Assembly: GCA_025927685.1 (NCBI GenBank)
Contig: JAICKX010000008.1
Span: 1 to 55,216, forward strand
Direction of reading: 5' to 3'
Source: Thermoleophilia bacterium
Lineage (GTDB): Bacteria > Actinomycetota > Thermoleophilia > Gaiellales > JAICJC01
Length of the DNA stretch: 55,216 bases
Under the pieces are notes generated by a model. That model saw nothing but the letters and a program-made list of their open reading frames with translations, had not been told where the DNA came from and did not search any database. Position numbers and translations under genes: made by a program. Positions 41,796 through 50,586 of this stretch are shown piece by piece (the first letter of the stretch is position 1; every line of letters starts with the position of its first letter).

Positions 41796-41884
41796 CAGTG
41801 GAACGGTGTCGAGGCATTGTGCCGGAAACCCGGGACGACCCTCGCGGCGAGCACTGTTCGACCGGGGAGGCCAACGCGGTGACT

Positions 41885-41921
41885 CCGTTTCGGGACCGGC
41901 GTTCCGCGACCCCGGAAACGG
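41885..41921 (-). terminator. hairpin downstream of the PotD-like gene
   Basis: On the minus strand CCGTTTCCGGGG pairs with a CCCGAAACGG-type arm across GTCGCGGAACGCCGGT, with one bulged base. It begins six bases past the stop of the PotD-like gene and precedes tetR on the same strand, so it may separate their transcripts. No U tract. Confidence 0.5.
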
Positions 41922-41926
41922 CCCTC

Positions 41927-43048
41927 TCAGGCCGCCTTGAACTCGTTCCAGATCCTCTGTCGGGTGTTCTGCCGCTCCGGGGTCGTGAACAGGATCTCGT
42001 AGTCGTTCAGTATCCGATCCTCGAAGACGACGAGTGGATTCTTCGCGAGCTCGCCGACAAGTGGGTAGGACGCGGGCGTGGGGACCTCCAAGGCGTTGTA
42101 CTCCATCTCCTTGGCGTTCACGTCGGGCTCGAGGATGAAGTTGATCCAGGCATGGGCGGCAACCGGATCCGGCGCGTAGGCGGAGATGGCCCAGTTGTCG
42201 ATCCAGATCTCCGACTTGCCCTCCGGCGCGACCACGTCGATGTCGCCCTCCTTCTTGCGGGCGGCCTGGATCCGCAGGCCGTCACCGGAGTAGGTAATGC
42301 CGAGATCGATCTTCCCAGCCTGAAAGTCGTTGATGTAGACCTCGTTCACGGTGTCGACGTACGGCTTCACGCTCAGCAGGAGGTCGCGCACCTGCGAGAG
42401 CTGGCCCTCGTCGTCGGTGTTCATCGAGTAGCCGAGGCTGTTCAGCGCCACGCCGATCACCTCGGACGGGCTCTCGATGAAGTTCACCGTCAGGTTCGAA
42501 GCGTGCGGCAGGAAGTCGAAGAAGTCCTTCCAGGTATGCAGCTCAGCTGTGACCCGGTCGCTCCGGAGCGTGAAGCCTGTGATGCCGGTGTCCTTCGGAA
42601 CCGAGTACACGTTCCCAGGGTCGTACGGAAGCTGCGTCCAGTGCGGCGCGAGGTTCTTGAGGTTCGGGATCAGGCTGTGGTCGAGCTTCATCAAGAGGCC
42701 GAGGTCCTTCTCGATCCGGACGTGGTCGGCGTCGGGAACGATGATGTCGTAGGTCTTCTGGCCCTTCGTCGTCTGGAGCTTGGTGAGGAGCTGCTCGTTC
42801 GACGTGAAGTCGGACTCCTCGAAGTTGACGCCCGTCGCGGCCTCGTAGGCCTTCGTGTTCTCGGGATTGACGTACTGGGCCCAGTTGTAGAACTTGAGGG
42901 TCCCTTCGATCTTCCTGCCCGAGAGGTTCTGGGAGGAGGCGGTCGCGCCGCCGCCTCCGGTCGAGCCGCCGCAGGCCGCGGCGCCCACTGCGAGCGCTCC
43001 CAGCCCGAGCAGCTCACGGCGGTTCATGCGCGCGCTGGTCGGATGCAT
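41927..43048 (-). CDS. spermidine/putrescine-type ABC substrate-binding lipoprotein (PotD family), orphan
   Basis: 373 residues from ATG 43048, with GGGGAG five bases upstream. The leader MHPTSARMNRRELLGLGALAVGAAAC has a twin-arginine-like start and lipobox with Cys at about residue 26. The mature protein has LKFYNWAQYVNPENTKAYEAATGV, YDIIVPDADHVRIEKDLGLL, VYSVPKDTGITGFTLRSD, GKIDLGITYSGDGLRIQAARK and DNWAISAYAPDPVAAHAWINFILEPD, all PotD/PotF blocks. PotD proteins bind polyamines for PotABC. No PotA, PotB or PotC lies in the window, so it must use a transporter encoded elsewhere or act otherwise. Confidence 0.92.
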   Translation of the reverse strand: MHPTSARMNRRELLGLGALAVGAAACGGSTGGGGATASSQNLSGRKIEGTLKFYNWAQYVNPENTKAYEAATGVNFEESDFTSNEQLLTKLQTTKGQKTYDIIVPDADHVRIEKDLGLLMKLDHSLIPNLKNLAPHWTQLPYDPGNVYSVPKDTGITGFTLRSDRVTAELHTWKDFFDFLPHASNLTVNFIESPSEVIGVALNSLGYSMNTDDEGQLSQVRDLLLSVKPYVDTVNEVYINDFQAGKIDLGITYSGDGLRIQAARKKEGDIDVVAPEGKSEIWIDNWAISAYAPDPVAAHAWINFILEPDVNAKEMEYNALEVPTPASYPLVGELAKNPLVVFEDRILNDYEILFTTPERQNTRQRIWNEFKAA

Positions 43049-43106
43049 CGTGCTCCCCTTTCGGACGTCGAGATCAGGCAGGCACGTCTCCGACGGTGGC
43101 GGTCCG

Positions 43107-43670
43107 TCAGCCATCCAGCTGGCTCAACCATTCGTCGGTGGAGACGATGTCCGCGAAGAACTGGCCCTGAGCGACGAGCGTCGACCGGTGAAGCTCCTCA
43201 CCTGTTGCGGCGCCACCCCTGTTCTCAAGTGCCAGCGTACCGGTCGCGTCGCTCAAGATCTCCACGGAGAACCCGCGGTGGGCGGCCTCGCGGGCGGTCG
43301 TGTCGACGCACATGTGCGTCATGTATCCGACAATCGATACGGTATCGATGTCGCTCGAGGCCAGGATATCTGTGAGGTTCGTGTCGGTGAACGAGCCGGG
43401 CGGCGACTTCTCGGCGAGGTGGTCCCGGCGCCGCTCGTCGACCTCGCGGCGAAGCCGCCACGTGTCGCTGCCCTCGCGGAACATGCCGGCGTCGGGATCG
43501 TGTTCGGTGTGGCGCACGACAACCGTCGGGAGGCCTCGCTCGGTGGCCTTGTCCATCGCTCGGCCGATGTTCGCCAGGCTGTGCGTCGGAGAGGGATCGG
43601 TGATCGGAAGGGCCCCTCCATCGAAGTACTCGTTCTGGACATCGATCACGATCAGGGCGCGCTTGGGCGT
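43107..43670 (-). CDS. isochorismatase-family cysteine hydrolase
   Basis: 187 residues if started at codon 43670. The frame continues upstream with no ATG, GTG or TTG until 44009. GAGGAGG lies four bases before an ACG at 43670, exactly where the family's Met is expected (ACG-PKRALIVIDVQNEYFDGG). So the start is probably a rare ACG or a mutated ATG. Catalytic Asp in VIDVQN, Lys in AEKSPPGSF and Cys in YMTHMCVDTTARE are intact. The family hydrolyses amides and vinyl ethers (nicotinamide, N-carbamoyl amines, isochorismate). It lies 58 bases upstream of the PotD-like gene, same strand. Confidence 0.85.
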   Translation of the reverse strand, partial: TPKRALIVIDVQNEYFDGGALPITDPSPTHSLANIGRAMDKATERGLPTVVVRHTEHDPDAGMFREGSDTWRLRREVDERRRDHLAEKSPPGSFTDTNLTDILASSDIDTVSIVGYMTHMCVDTTAREAAHRGFSVEILSDATGTLALENRGGAATGEELHRSTLVAQGQFFADIVSTDEWLSQLDG

Positions 43671-43745
43671 GAGTCCTCCTCGATTGGCCTCGGGGTGACG
43701 CGCGCTGTCGTCGGCGACACGCTCGGCCCAGCAGATGGCGTATTC

Positions 43746-43760
43746 TAGTACATTGTACCA
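43746..43760. promoter_or_regulatory. near-palindromic operator candidate
   Basis: TAGTAC-ATT-GTACCA, in the spacer between the isochorismatase-family and CocE-type genes. The arms resemble those of the perfect palindrome at 40346 (TGGTAC/GTACCA), but the centre is three bases instead of four. It may be another site for the same regulator, or a separate one. Confidence 0.4.
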
Positions 43761-43801
43761 GAACTGCACCGCCTGGCGGCAGATATCCAAGGGACGGCTG
43801 A

Positions 43802-45484
43802 TTGGCGCCCGATCGCACACCCCGGAGCTTCGACCTTGAGACGCTCGAGCCGGCTCCTGCGCCGGATGCGGCCGAACAGGTGTCGGTCCCGATGCGAGAC
43901 GGCGTGTGCCTCGCCACGGACGTCTACTTCCCCGCGGGGACCGGGCCCTGGCCGGTGGTGCTCGTGCGATCGCCCTACGACAAGGGCAGCCGGTACACGT
44001 ACATGCCATGGCTCGCGCCGCACGTCACCGCCCGCGGATACGCGTTCGTCGTGCAGGACGTCCGGGGCAAGTTCCGTTCAGAGGGGAAGACGTTGCCGTT
44101 CGTGCACGAGGTGGACGACGGGTACGACACGCTCGACTGGATCAGCGCACGGTCATGGGCGGGGCCGATCGGCATGTTCGGCGAGTCGTACTACGGGTTC
44201 ACGCAGTGGGCGGCTGTGGCGAGCGGCCACCCCGCCCTGCGCGCGATCGTTCCGCGCGTCGCCTCGGCCGACCTCAGCCGCTGGCTGAGCGAGAGTGTCG
44301 AGCCGCTCTACGGTGCGCAGTGGTTGGCGGAGTGCTGGACGGGCCGGCTCATGCACGTGTGGCCGATCGACTGGTCGCACCGCCCGGTCGCCGAGGTGTT
44401 CGAAGCCGGCTTCGAGGCGATCGGCGAGCGCTCGGCCGGGTTGGACCGCCTGCTGCGCCGGCGGGTCGGTCACGACCCGTTGCACCCATACGGCGCCGGT
44501 GAGCATCCCTTCGAACGCCTGTCCATCCCCGTCTTGCACTGCGTCGGCTGGTTCGACAACCTCTTGCAGCAGCACGTGGCGGACTACATGCGGCTCGCCG
44601 CCGACGCACGCCTATCCCATCTCCAGTACCTGGTCGCGGACTCGATCGACCATGAGAACTACCGGTTGGACGACGTGCCGGTGCCTGACGAGCTCGACCA
44701 CGACGCGAACGACGAGGCGCTCGAGCGGATGATCCCCGCCTATCTTGGCCCGGCGCTCGACTTTTTCGATGCGTTTCTGCGCGGCAGCCGCGATCCGAGC
44801 ACTCTGCCTCGGGTTCGCTGGCGCCTCGGCGCCGTCGAATGGCGGACATCGTCGAGCTGGCCGCCACCGGAGAGCCGGGAGCTCCCGCTGCTGCTCGCCG
44901 ACGCGGCCGCCGCGACGCGCGATGAGCAGGGCGGAACGATCCAGTGGTCAGTCCCCGAGTCGTCCGTCGCGAAGTGGACGCATGATCCTGCGGACCTCGT
45001 CCCGTCCACGGTCGTCGACCCGTTCACATTCCTGCACGAGTACCCGGATGAACGCGTCGTCGAGGGACGCGCCGACGTGCTCACCTTCACCGGCCGGCCG
45101 CTGGTCGATCCAATCGAGCTCGCGGGCCCGATCCGCGCCGAACTCTGGGTCGGAAGCAGCGCGCCGTCGATGGATGTGCACGTCAAGCTGGTCGACGTGG
45201 ATCCCCAAGGGCGGGCGCTCATGCTCGTGCGCGGGCAGCGGAAGATCGCAACGCCCGGAGCCGAGCCAGTTGCCGTGACGGTCGACATGGCACACATGGG
45301 CTACCGGCTCGACCGCGGACACCGGCTGCGGCTGCACGTGGCGTCAAGCGACTTCCCGCTCTACGTCCCTCACCCCGGCACTGAAGCTGCGCCCTGGTTC
45401 GCAACCGAGACGGCCGCCAGCCGGCAGCTGCTCTTCTGCGGCGGGACCCACGCATCGAGCGTCACGATCACGATCCTTCCGTGA
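43802..45484 (+). CDS. CocE/NonD-family hydrolase (X-Pro dipeptidyl-peptidase fold)
   Basis: 560 residues from TTG 43802, with AAGGGACG upstream. The alpha/beta-hydrolase core has the nucleophile motif GMFGESYYGF (Ser129), preceded by GYAFVVQDVRGKFRSEG, and an acid/His pair is expected after HCVGWFDN and DSIDHENYRLDD. The C-terminal jelly-roll domain (about 340-560) contains VDPFTFLHEYPDE, LTFTGRPLVDPIELAGPIRAELWVGSSAPSMDVHVKLVDVDPQGRALML and YRLDRGHRLRLHVASSDFPLYV. CocE hydrolyses cocaine-type esters; other members are acylases or dipeptidyl peptidases. Here it would release an acid and an alcohol or amine from the cluster's substrate. Confidence 0.93.
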   Translation: MAPDRTPRSFDLETLEPAPAPDAAEQVSVPMRDGVCLATDVYFPAGTGPWPVVLVRSPYDKGSRYTYMPWLAPHVTARGYAFVVQDVRGKFRSEGKTLPFVHEVDDGYDTLDWISARSWAGPIGMFGESYYGFTQWAAVASGHPALRAIVPRVASADLSRWLSESVEPLYGAQWLAECWTGRLMHVWPIDWSHRPVAEVFEAGFEAIGERSAGLDRLLRRRVGHDPLHPYGAGEHPFERLSIPVLHCVGWFDNLLQQHVADYMRLAADARLSHLQYLVADSIDHENYRLDDVPVPDELDHDANDEALERMIPAYLGPALDFFDAFLRGSRDPSTLPRVRWRLGAVEWRTSSSWPPPESRELPLLLADAAAATRDEQGGTIQWSVPESSVAKWTHDPADLVPSTVVDPFTFLHEYPDERVVEGRADVLTFTGRPLVDPIELAGPIRAELWVGSSAPSMDVHVKLVDVDPQGRALMLVRGQRKIATPGAEPVAVTVDMAHMGYRLDRGHRLRLHVASSDFPLYVPHPGTEAAPWFATETAASRQLLFCGGTHASSVTITILP

Positions 45485-45571
45485 CGAGCTGCGCTGGAGC
45501 GGTGCGCGGAGATCGGCAATCACGATCTGGCGATTGAGTGGTTGACCATCCACGCGCCCTGGGATAGAGAC

Positions 45572-45602
45572 TCCCTGAGCTAGCCCCAATCTGGCTCAGG
45601 GA
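45572..45602. terminator. strong hairpin terminator, 12-bp stem
   Basis: TCCCTGAGCTAG pairs with CTGGCTCAGGGA (one T-G pair) around CCCCAAT. It lies 87 bases after the CocE-type stop and 49 bases before the end of the convergent HTH gene, so it separates the catabolic cluster from the decayed mobile region. No U tract. Confidence 0.75.
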
Positions 45603-45651
45603 ATGGGATCGCAGACCGACGTGTACGACATGTGTACGGCGGCCATCGCGC

Positions 45652-45903
45652 TTACGCCGAGCTCGGTCCAGGTGCGAGAGGGTTCGCGGGTCGGACGACG
45701 CGGCCCCCGTCGGACCGGTGGATGACCTCCAAGTCGGCTCCGTCCTCCCATGCTCGTAGCTCGGCTTCGAGGAAAAGGCATCGCCTAGTACCCGGGAGTT
45801 TGCGGTTGGGGATCCTGAGGGATCGGGTGAGCTCGTGAACCGACCGCGTTGAGCAGCAGAGGCGCTGGGCGACGTCGATCGTTGTCAAGAACGGGGAGGT
45901 CAT
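45652..45903 (-). CDS. excisionase-like helix-turn-helix protein
   Basis: 83 residues from ATG 45903, overlapping the stop of the DUF3987 remnant (ATGA-type junction); the track start at 46035 is in that gene. MTSPFLTTIDVAQRLCCSTRSVHELTRSLRIPNRKLPGTRRCLFLEAELRAWEDG is a MerR-like winged helix of the HTH_17/excisionase group, with the usual 'FLTTxDVAxxLxxSxxxVxxL' and 'RRxLFxxxELxAW' patterns. Such proteins direct excision or regulate integrated elements. Placement after a DUF3987 gene is typical of actinobacterial integrative elements. The integrase expected next to it is absent. Confidence 0.75.
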   Translation of the reverse strand: MTSPFLTTIDVAQRLCCSTRSVHELTRSLRIPNRKLPGTRRCLFLEAELRAWEDGADLEVIHRSDGGRVVRPANPLAPGPSSA

Positions 45904-47838
45904 GTCCGTCGCGCGGATACCAAGTGGGGGCCGGCCGGAGGGTGGCACACGCCACACACCAGACGTCCGGTGCGCGTCCGCCAATCGTGCTGTCGATGCG
46001 CCGGATATGCGCAGAGCGCGGCTGTGCCGACGCACGCGTCACCGCCGGGCGTGTCCCGCCACGTTGCGAGGCCTGAGGCCACCAGGGCATCAAGCTCCGC
46101 CATAAGCGCCGCTTCGTTCGCATCCGAGCGAGCGTCGCGACGCTCGATCGCGCGGTCGTCAAAGTCCTGTTCACTCGCAGTATTCGCAGAAGCGGCTCCG
46201 CCGAGGGCCTTGTGCGAATATCGCGAGCGAACGTTCGGGTTCACGACGTAGGTCGGGCTTCGAGGACGGCCACGACCACCCCGGTGCTCGGGCTCGCGAC
46301 GCAGATACTGGTGCTCCTCGAGCCTCGCAAGCGCTGTGTTTAGCGTTTTCATGTCCTTCAGGGTGCCTTTGACGCCTTCAAAGGCGTCGCGTGCCTGGAA
46401 ACGAGTGCATCCCTGGCACTCAATCCACTCCAACACACGTCGCGCCGCCACGGCGGGGTCTCTGCCGACCAGCCCAAACGCCGCGTGTGCATGCTCCAGC
46501 GCGTACTCGCCGATGCGCAGGGCGGCACACATCGTGGTATGGCTGACTGGCCGGGTGATGCCCAGCCGCCCATGGCGCGCCATGTGCAACAGGGCGGCGA
46601 TGCGCACGCACGTGCCGGCGAGCTTGTTAGCCCAATCGGCGATGTCCCGTAAGTCTCCCTCCGGCCCTAGCCGGCGTTCGAGCGCGTCTCGAACTGATGC
46701 AATGCTGCGGCGGCGGCGTCGTCAAGCAAGAGCTTGTGATTGCCGGCGACCTGTGAGAGATCACCGACGAGGCCCTCGTAACGCTGGATCAGCTGCTCGG
46801 GAACCGAAGGTGGCAGCGAGTCACGCCGCCCGACGAGACTGGTAGGAAGGCTGAACAGCACCCGAGCCAGGAGACCCTTGCCTCGAAATTCTCCCCGGGC
46901 GTCAATGCGCTCGAGGACGTATGGCTGTGCGGTCAGGGCAAGCGTCGCCAGCGGTTGGTCAACGCTCTCCGGCGGGCGTCCCTTGCGGTCGATCCGCAGC
47001 GGATCTCCGCTATGCGCCTTGAGGAGCCAATCTTGGTTGCTGACGCCGCTCTGCTGGTAGCGCACCAAGGCATCGAAAAAGCCTCCCTCCGAACTCGCGA
47101 ACGACATGCGGCCACCATGCTCGGCCAGGAGGCTCGCTCCCGCTTTCGGGAGTCACGTCGTCTGCGATCAGGCGAGGTACAACGGGAATCCGGACGGCGG
47201 TTGCTTCCTCCGCCGCTCTGAGAGCGTCGGCCTCAGCGGCCGTCCTTTGCTCAGGTCGGGATCGGGCCGCGGTGTCGGCGAGGCGCCTGGCGCGCTTATC
47301 GGCGATCCGCCGCCGGGCGACCGCCTCGTCGAAGGCGGGTCGAGCCGCTGTCGCTAGGCGCCGTTCGAGCGCGTACACCGGCCGGAGTACGTCGCGGAAG
47401 ACCGCGGACTTGCGCTCACCGCTTGGCAGCACCAACAGGATGAACAGGTTCACCGGCTCCGACCACCCGGGCCGCGCCAGTACCTTGACGCTACCCGCCA
47501 GCACCGTCGCTAACGCTCCAAGCACCAGCATCGCGGCCAGATCCACCGGAGTTTGTGTCGCCGCCGCCTCGGCACGAACGTACGCTCCGAGAGGATCCGG
47601 GAGGGCGCTTAGCGGGAAGGGTGCGGCGGGCCGGCTCCCTAGGGCGACTGGCGGCAACCATCCCTCCGCATCCACCGAGGAGGCCCTATTTCGCGCCGCT
47701 TGCACCAAAGCCATGAACTCGGTACGGTCGCCCGGCCACTGGCACCAATCCTTCACGCCCGCTGGGGGGCGGACGCGGACATGGCGCGGGATGATCGCCG
47801 CGACGCGGTCGGCCTCCTCCAGATGCAGCGTGCGCTAG
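45900..47838 (-). pseudogene. DUF3987 primase-helicase-like gene, frame-broken
   Basis: Three track ORFs are successive pieces of one protein. 47010-47756 (extended to 47838): RVRPPAGVKDWCQWPGD, AAATQTPVDLAAMLVLG, and P-loop-like LVLPSGERKSAVFRD. 46667-47107: SLLAEHGGRMSFASSEGGFFDALV and FRGKGLLARVLFSLPTSLVGRRD. 45900-46665: LERRLGPEGDLRDIADWANKLAGTCVRIAALLHM and HTH-like RRVLEWIECQG. They join by a one-base insertion near 47135 and a one-base deletion near 46685. An in-frame TAG at 47838-47836 cuts it from possible primase residues upstream. DUF3987 proteins belong to the replication modules of phages and integrative elements. It is non-functional as read. Confidence 0.82.
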
Positions 47839-48030
47839 TCGCCGTTGAGGGCACACTGAATCATCGCCCTCCAGCCTACGCCGACGCGATCGTGCACCGC
47901 AAAGACGTGGGCTGCGGAGCGGGATCGACACTGCGCAAAGGATGCCGTCGATCGCTGAGTTGTCATCCGCGTCACGGAACGGTCGGCCCAGGTGGGGGAC
48001 GACCGGATGGTCGTCCCCCGGTTTGGCGCG

Positions 48031-48306
48031 CTAGTCCGAGTCGCGTGTCTGGGCGGTGCCGGACTTGGCGAGCCCGCGGCTGACCATGTAGCCGATCGCG
48101 ATCGCGCCAACGACCTGCCACACCCAGCGGTCGTCCCACGAGTTGTTGCTCTCGCCGGCGACGATAGTCGCGACGATCACGGCGATCATGGCGTAGAACT
48201 CGGTGGTCATGAACGACGGCTTCGTCTCCGTCCAGCGTCGCCGGACATGGCCTCGGTCATGGTCGCGCGTTGCGACATATGTGCGCCCGCTTGCCTCGGT
48301 AGTCAT
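48031..48306 (-). CDS. small membrane protein
   Basis: 91 residues from ATG 48306, with GGGAGG eight bases upstream; the track start at 48321 ignores this SD. A charged N-terminal 35 residues (ATRDHDRGHVRRRWTETKPSF) precede two hydrophobic stretches, TTEFYAMIAVIVATIVAG and WVWQVVGAIAIGYMVSRGLA, predicting two membrane helices and a polar tail. No family recognised with certainty; small actinobacterial membrane proteins of this shape are common. It lies within the decayed mobile region yet has an intact frame and SD. Confidence 0.65.
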   Translation of the reverse strand: MTTEASGRTYVATRDHDRGHVRRRWTETKPSFMTTEFYAMIAVIVATIVAGESNNSWDDRWVWQVVGAIAIGYMVSRGLAKSGTAQTRDSD

Positions 48307-48716
48307 GTGGAGCCCTCCCACGGTCGGATCGCCAGCAAACGCGGCAGTTCACCACTAGCCGTCTCGCCTGGCTGTTTCTAAGGCGGCTAGATAATTAGCC
48401 GGACAGCGCTTGTACCCCCGACCTCGCCAGCACCAAACCCTGGTTCATTGGTGGTTCATGTGGCTCGTCGGACTGGCGGCGGTGGTTCCCGTGTGCGGCG
48501 AGAGGGCATAGAGCCGCCGATGCAGCGCCCGTCATCGCCCTCGCCATCGCGCTCGTCCTGCTCGGCTACTGGTACCTGCAGGCCCGCATCTAGGCAGGGC
48601 GGTAGGCCCTGGCCCTGCCGGGGCAATCACGCGTTCGCGTTGGGCGCCGCTCGACGCTGCGCACCGGAGAGCGGCGCCCAACCCCTGTCTTACCAGTAGC
48701 GACGAAAGCAGGAGCG
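48307..48716. other. gene-poor stretch with a long perfect hairpin
   Basis: 410 bases without a convincing gene. One plus-strand frame encodes a membrane-helix-like tail (PVIALAIALVLLGYWYLQARI, ending at 48593) but has no start codon upstream and may be a remnant. The notable structure is the 14-bp perfect inverted repeat at 48639-48682. Confidence 0.5.
48639..48682. repeat. 14-bp perfect inverted repeat (stem-loop)
   Basis: GTTGGGCGCCGCTC and GAGCGGCGCCCAAC, separated by 16 bases. It is too long to be chance in a neutral spacer. It lies 34 bases upstream of the small ORF at 48717. It could be a terminator, a folded RNA leader, or the binding site of a recombination or replication protein of the old element. 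Confidence 0.65.
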
Positions 48717-48881
48717 GTGCTGAAGTACCTGTTGCAAGCCCGCGTGAACGGCGGCGATTGGCAGACGAGGAGCGTCGCCGAGACCCGCGTGAAAGCAGCC
48801 ATGGCGACCACACGCGTCGTCGACGACTTGTCTCGGAAGGGCCATCGCCGCATCGCGATCAGGATCGTCCCAGAGACCTAG
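48717..48881 (+). CDS. small basic hypothetical protein (too short for the ORF track)
   Basis: 54 residues from GTG 48717, with AGGAG close upstream: VLKYLLQARVNGGDWQTRS, then VAETRVKAAMATTRVVDDLSRKGHRRIAIRIVPET. It reads like a compact beta-alpha-beta peptide with a basic face, similar in style to small phage or plasmid proteins, but no family is recognised. The SD-to-start spacing is short, so the call is tentative. Confidence 0.4.
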   Translation: MLKYLLQARVNGGDWQTRSVAETRVKAAMATTRVVDDLSRKGHRRIAIRIVPET

Positions 48882-49114
48882 GCGCGCCCCCGGAACCCTT
48901 GCGGCGGATGGCTCATTTGCGACAAGTTGGTTCGTGGTTGGTTGACCCTTTCGGCGTCTCTGAGAGAGCTCGCGCTGGATGGCGTCTCCGAGGTCGTGCC
49001 CTGGAGCGTCAGGTCGCGCCGGCGGCGTCGACTCTCGACGAAGCCCACCTGGGGCTTCGCGCCGCCCACCACGCGGATGGCGAAGCGAACGCGCATTGGA
49101 GCGCCGACTCGGTG

Positions 49115-50463
49115 TTACGTGCCGAGATCGCATATGAGCGCGTACGTGAAGCGCAGCGCAGGCTGGATGTCGGTGAGTCTGATGTGCTCGTTGGGTGCGT
49201 GCGCGCGCGAGCCCGCGTAGATGGGGTTATCGGGCGCGGCGATTCCCGGCACTCCGAGATGCTGCTGGAGAGAGGCAACGATCGGAAGCGTGGGCGGGGC
49301 AATCGGGAGGATCGATGCGCGTTCACCACTAACGGCTTCGGCGACGTTCACGACGCGGCGTACGAATGGGTGGTCGATCGCCGTCTTCGCCGGCCGCGCA
49401 GCCGGCAGCGGCGTCACGTTGATGTCCTGGAATCCCGCTCGGTTGAGATGCTCGCGCAGGAGCTGGAGGATCTCGTCGGGTTCCTGGTCGGGCACGAGTC
49501 GGAAGTCCAGCAAGGCGCTTGCGATCGCCGGGAGCACCGTCTTGATTCCGGGTCCGGTGTAGCCGCTGGCGATGCCGGCGAGATTCGACGTCGGTTGAAA
49601 GGAGGCCCGCTCGGACAGGGCCGACCCGGTGAGCTCCTCGACGAAGTGATCCAGCTCGAGCATCTCCTGCAGCTCGTCTTCCGGGAAGCTCGCAGCGGCA
49701 AGTGCCCGCAGCTCCTCGTCAGTCGGTGAGGCGACTTGTCGTAGAAGCCGGCGATTTGAACCCTCCCGGTGCGGTCGCGGATACTCGCAAGCGCCTGCAC
49801 GAGCCGCCAGGCGGCATTCGGCGCAACGCCCTCGAGCGAGGAGTGTGCGTCGGTCGCGAGCGTCTGGACGTCGAGGCGAACGCCCAGCGCTCCCTTGTAG
49901 CCGAGCGCGCACTGCGGCCGACCGTCGGCCAGCCGCGCGGCGTCGCCCTCCCACAACGCGCCGTCGGCGTGGAGCAGTTCGACGTGGCGGCGGACGATCT
50001 CGTCGAAGCTCGTGCTGCCGACTTCTTCTTCGCTCTCGACGATCCACCGAATCCGGATGGGGAGTTCGCCGGTGTCGGCGCGGATCGCGCGGATCGCCGC
50101 GAGTCGCACTGCAAGCTCGCCCTGATTGTCCGCCGTGCCGCGTGCGAACAGCTTGCCGTCGCGCTGTGTTGGCTCGAACGGCGGCGATTCCCAGAGGTCG
50201 AGCGGATCGACGGGCTGGACGTCGTAATGGTTATAGAGCAGGAGTGTGAAATTTGCCGCGGCCCGGCTGGTCGGCGTAGACAGCAGGCGCCCCACCGATG
50301 GCGCGAAGCTGGCGCGTCTCGAAGCCATCGCCCGCGAGCAGCTCTTCGACGAGACAGGCGGTCTGGTCGAGCGCCCTATCCTCCGCGGAGATGCTCGGCG
50401 CGCGGCAAAGTACCTCGAGATGCGCAGAGCATCCTGCGTCATCCGGTCGTAATCCAGAGCCAT
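49115..50463 (-). pseudogene. M20-family peptidase/dipeptidase, frame-broken
   Basis: Pieces of one about 450-residue protein lie in three frames. ATG 50463 (MALDYDRMTQDALR) shifts to HLEVLCRAPSISAEDRALDQTACLVEELLAGDGFETRQ, then to LLLYNHYDVQPVDPLDLWESPPFEPTQRDGKLFARGTADNQGE (metal His-Asp and Asp) and IRWIVESEEEVGSTSF (Glu-Glu). It shifts again after RVQIAGFYDK to VASPTDEELRALAAASFPEDELQEM, ending with DNPIYAGSRAHAPNEHIRLTDI (last metal His). The first and third breaks fit loss of single bases. All active-site parts remain, so decay is recent or the breaks are sequence errors. M20 enzymes are metal-dependent peptidases or deacylases. Confidence 0.88.
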
Positions 50464-50586
50464 CCCACGGCGATCCTATGCGCCTCATCGCGGGTCATCC
50501 CGTGTCCGCCCTGTCGAGGGCACATCGAGACTCCCGGCTGCGACGCTATGGACGCTTTGGACTCGTCATCACGGCGGAGCGGCTGT

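Noticed and set aside
48448-48699. Plus-strand ORF and the adjacent membrane-helix-like frame ending at 48593
   Set aside because: The ORF has no domain; the helix-like frame has no start codon. Possibly a remnant, not callable.
48758-49729. 323-aa plus-strand ORF
   Set aside because: Antisense to the M20 peptidase remnant, whose motifs are unmistakable.
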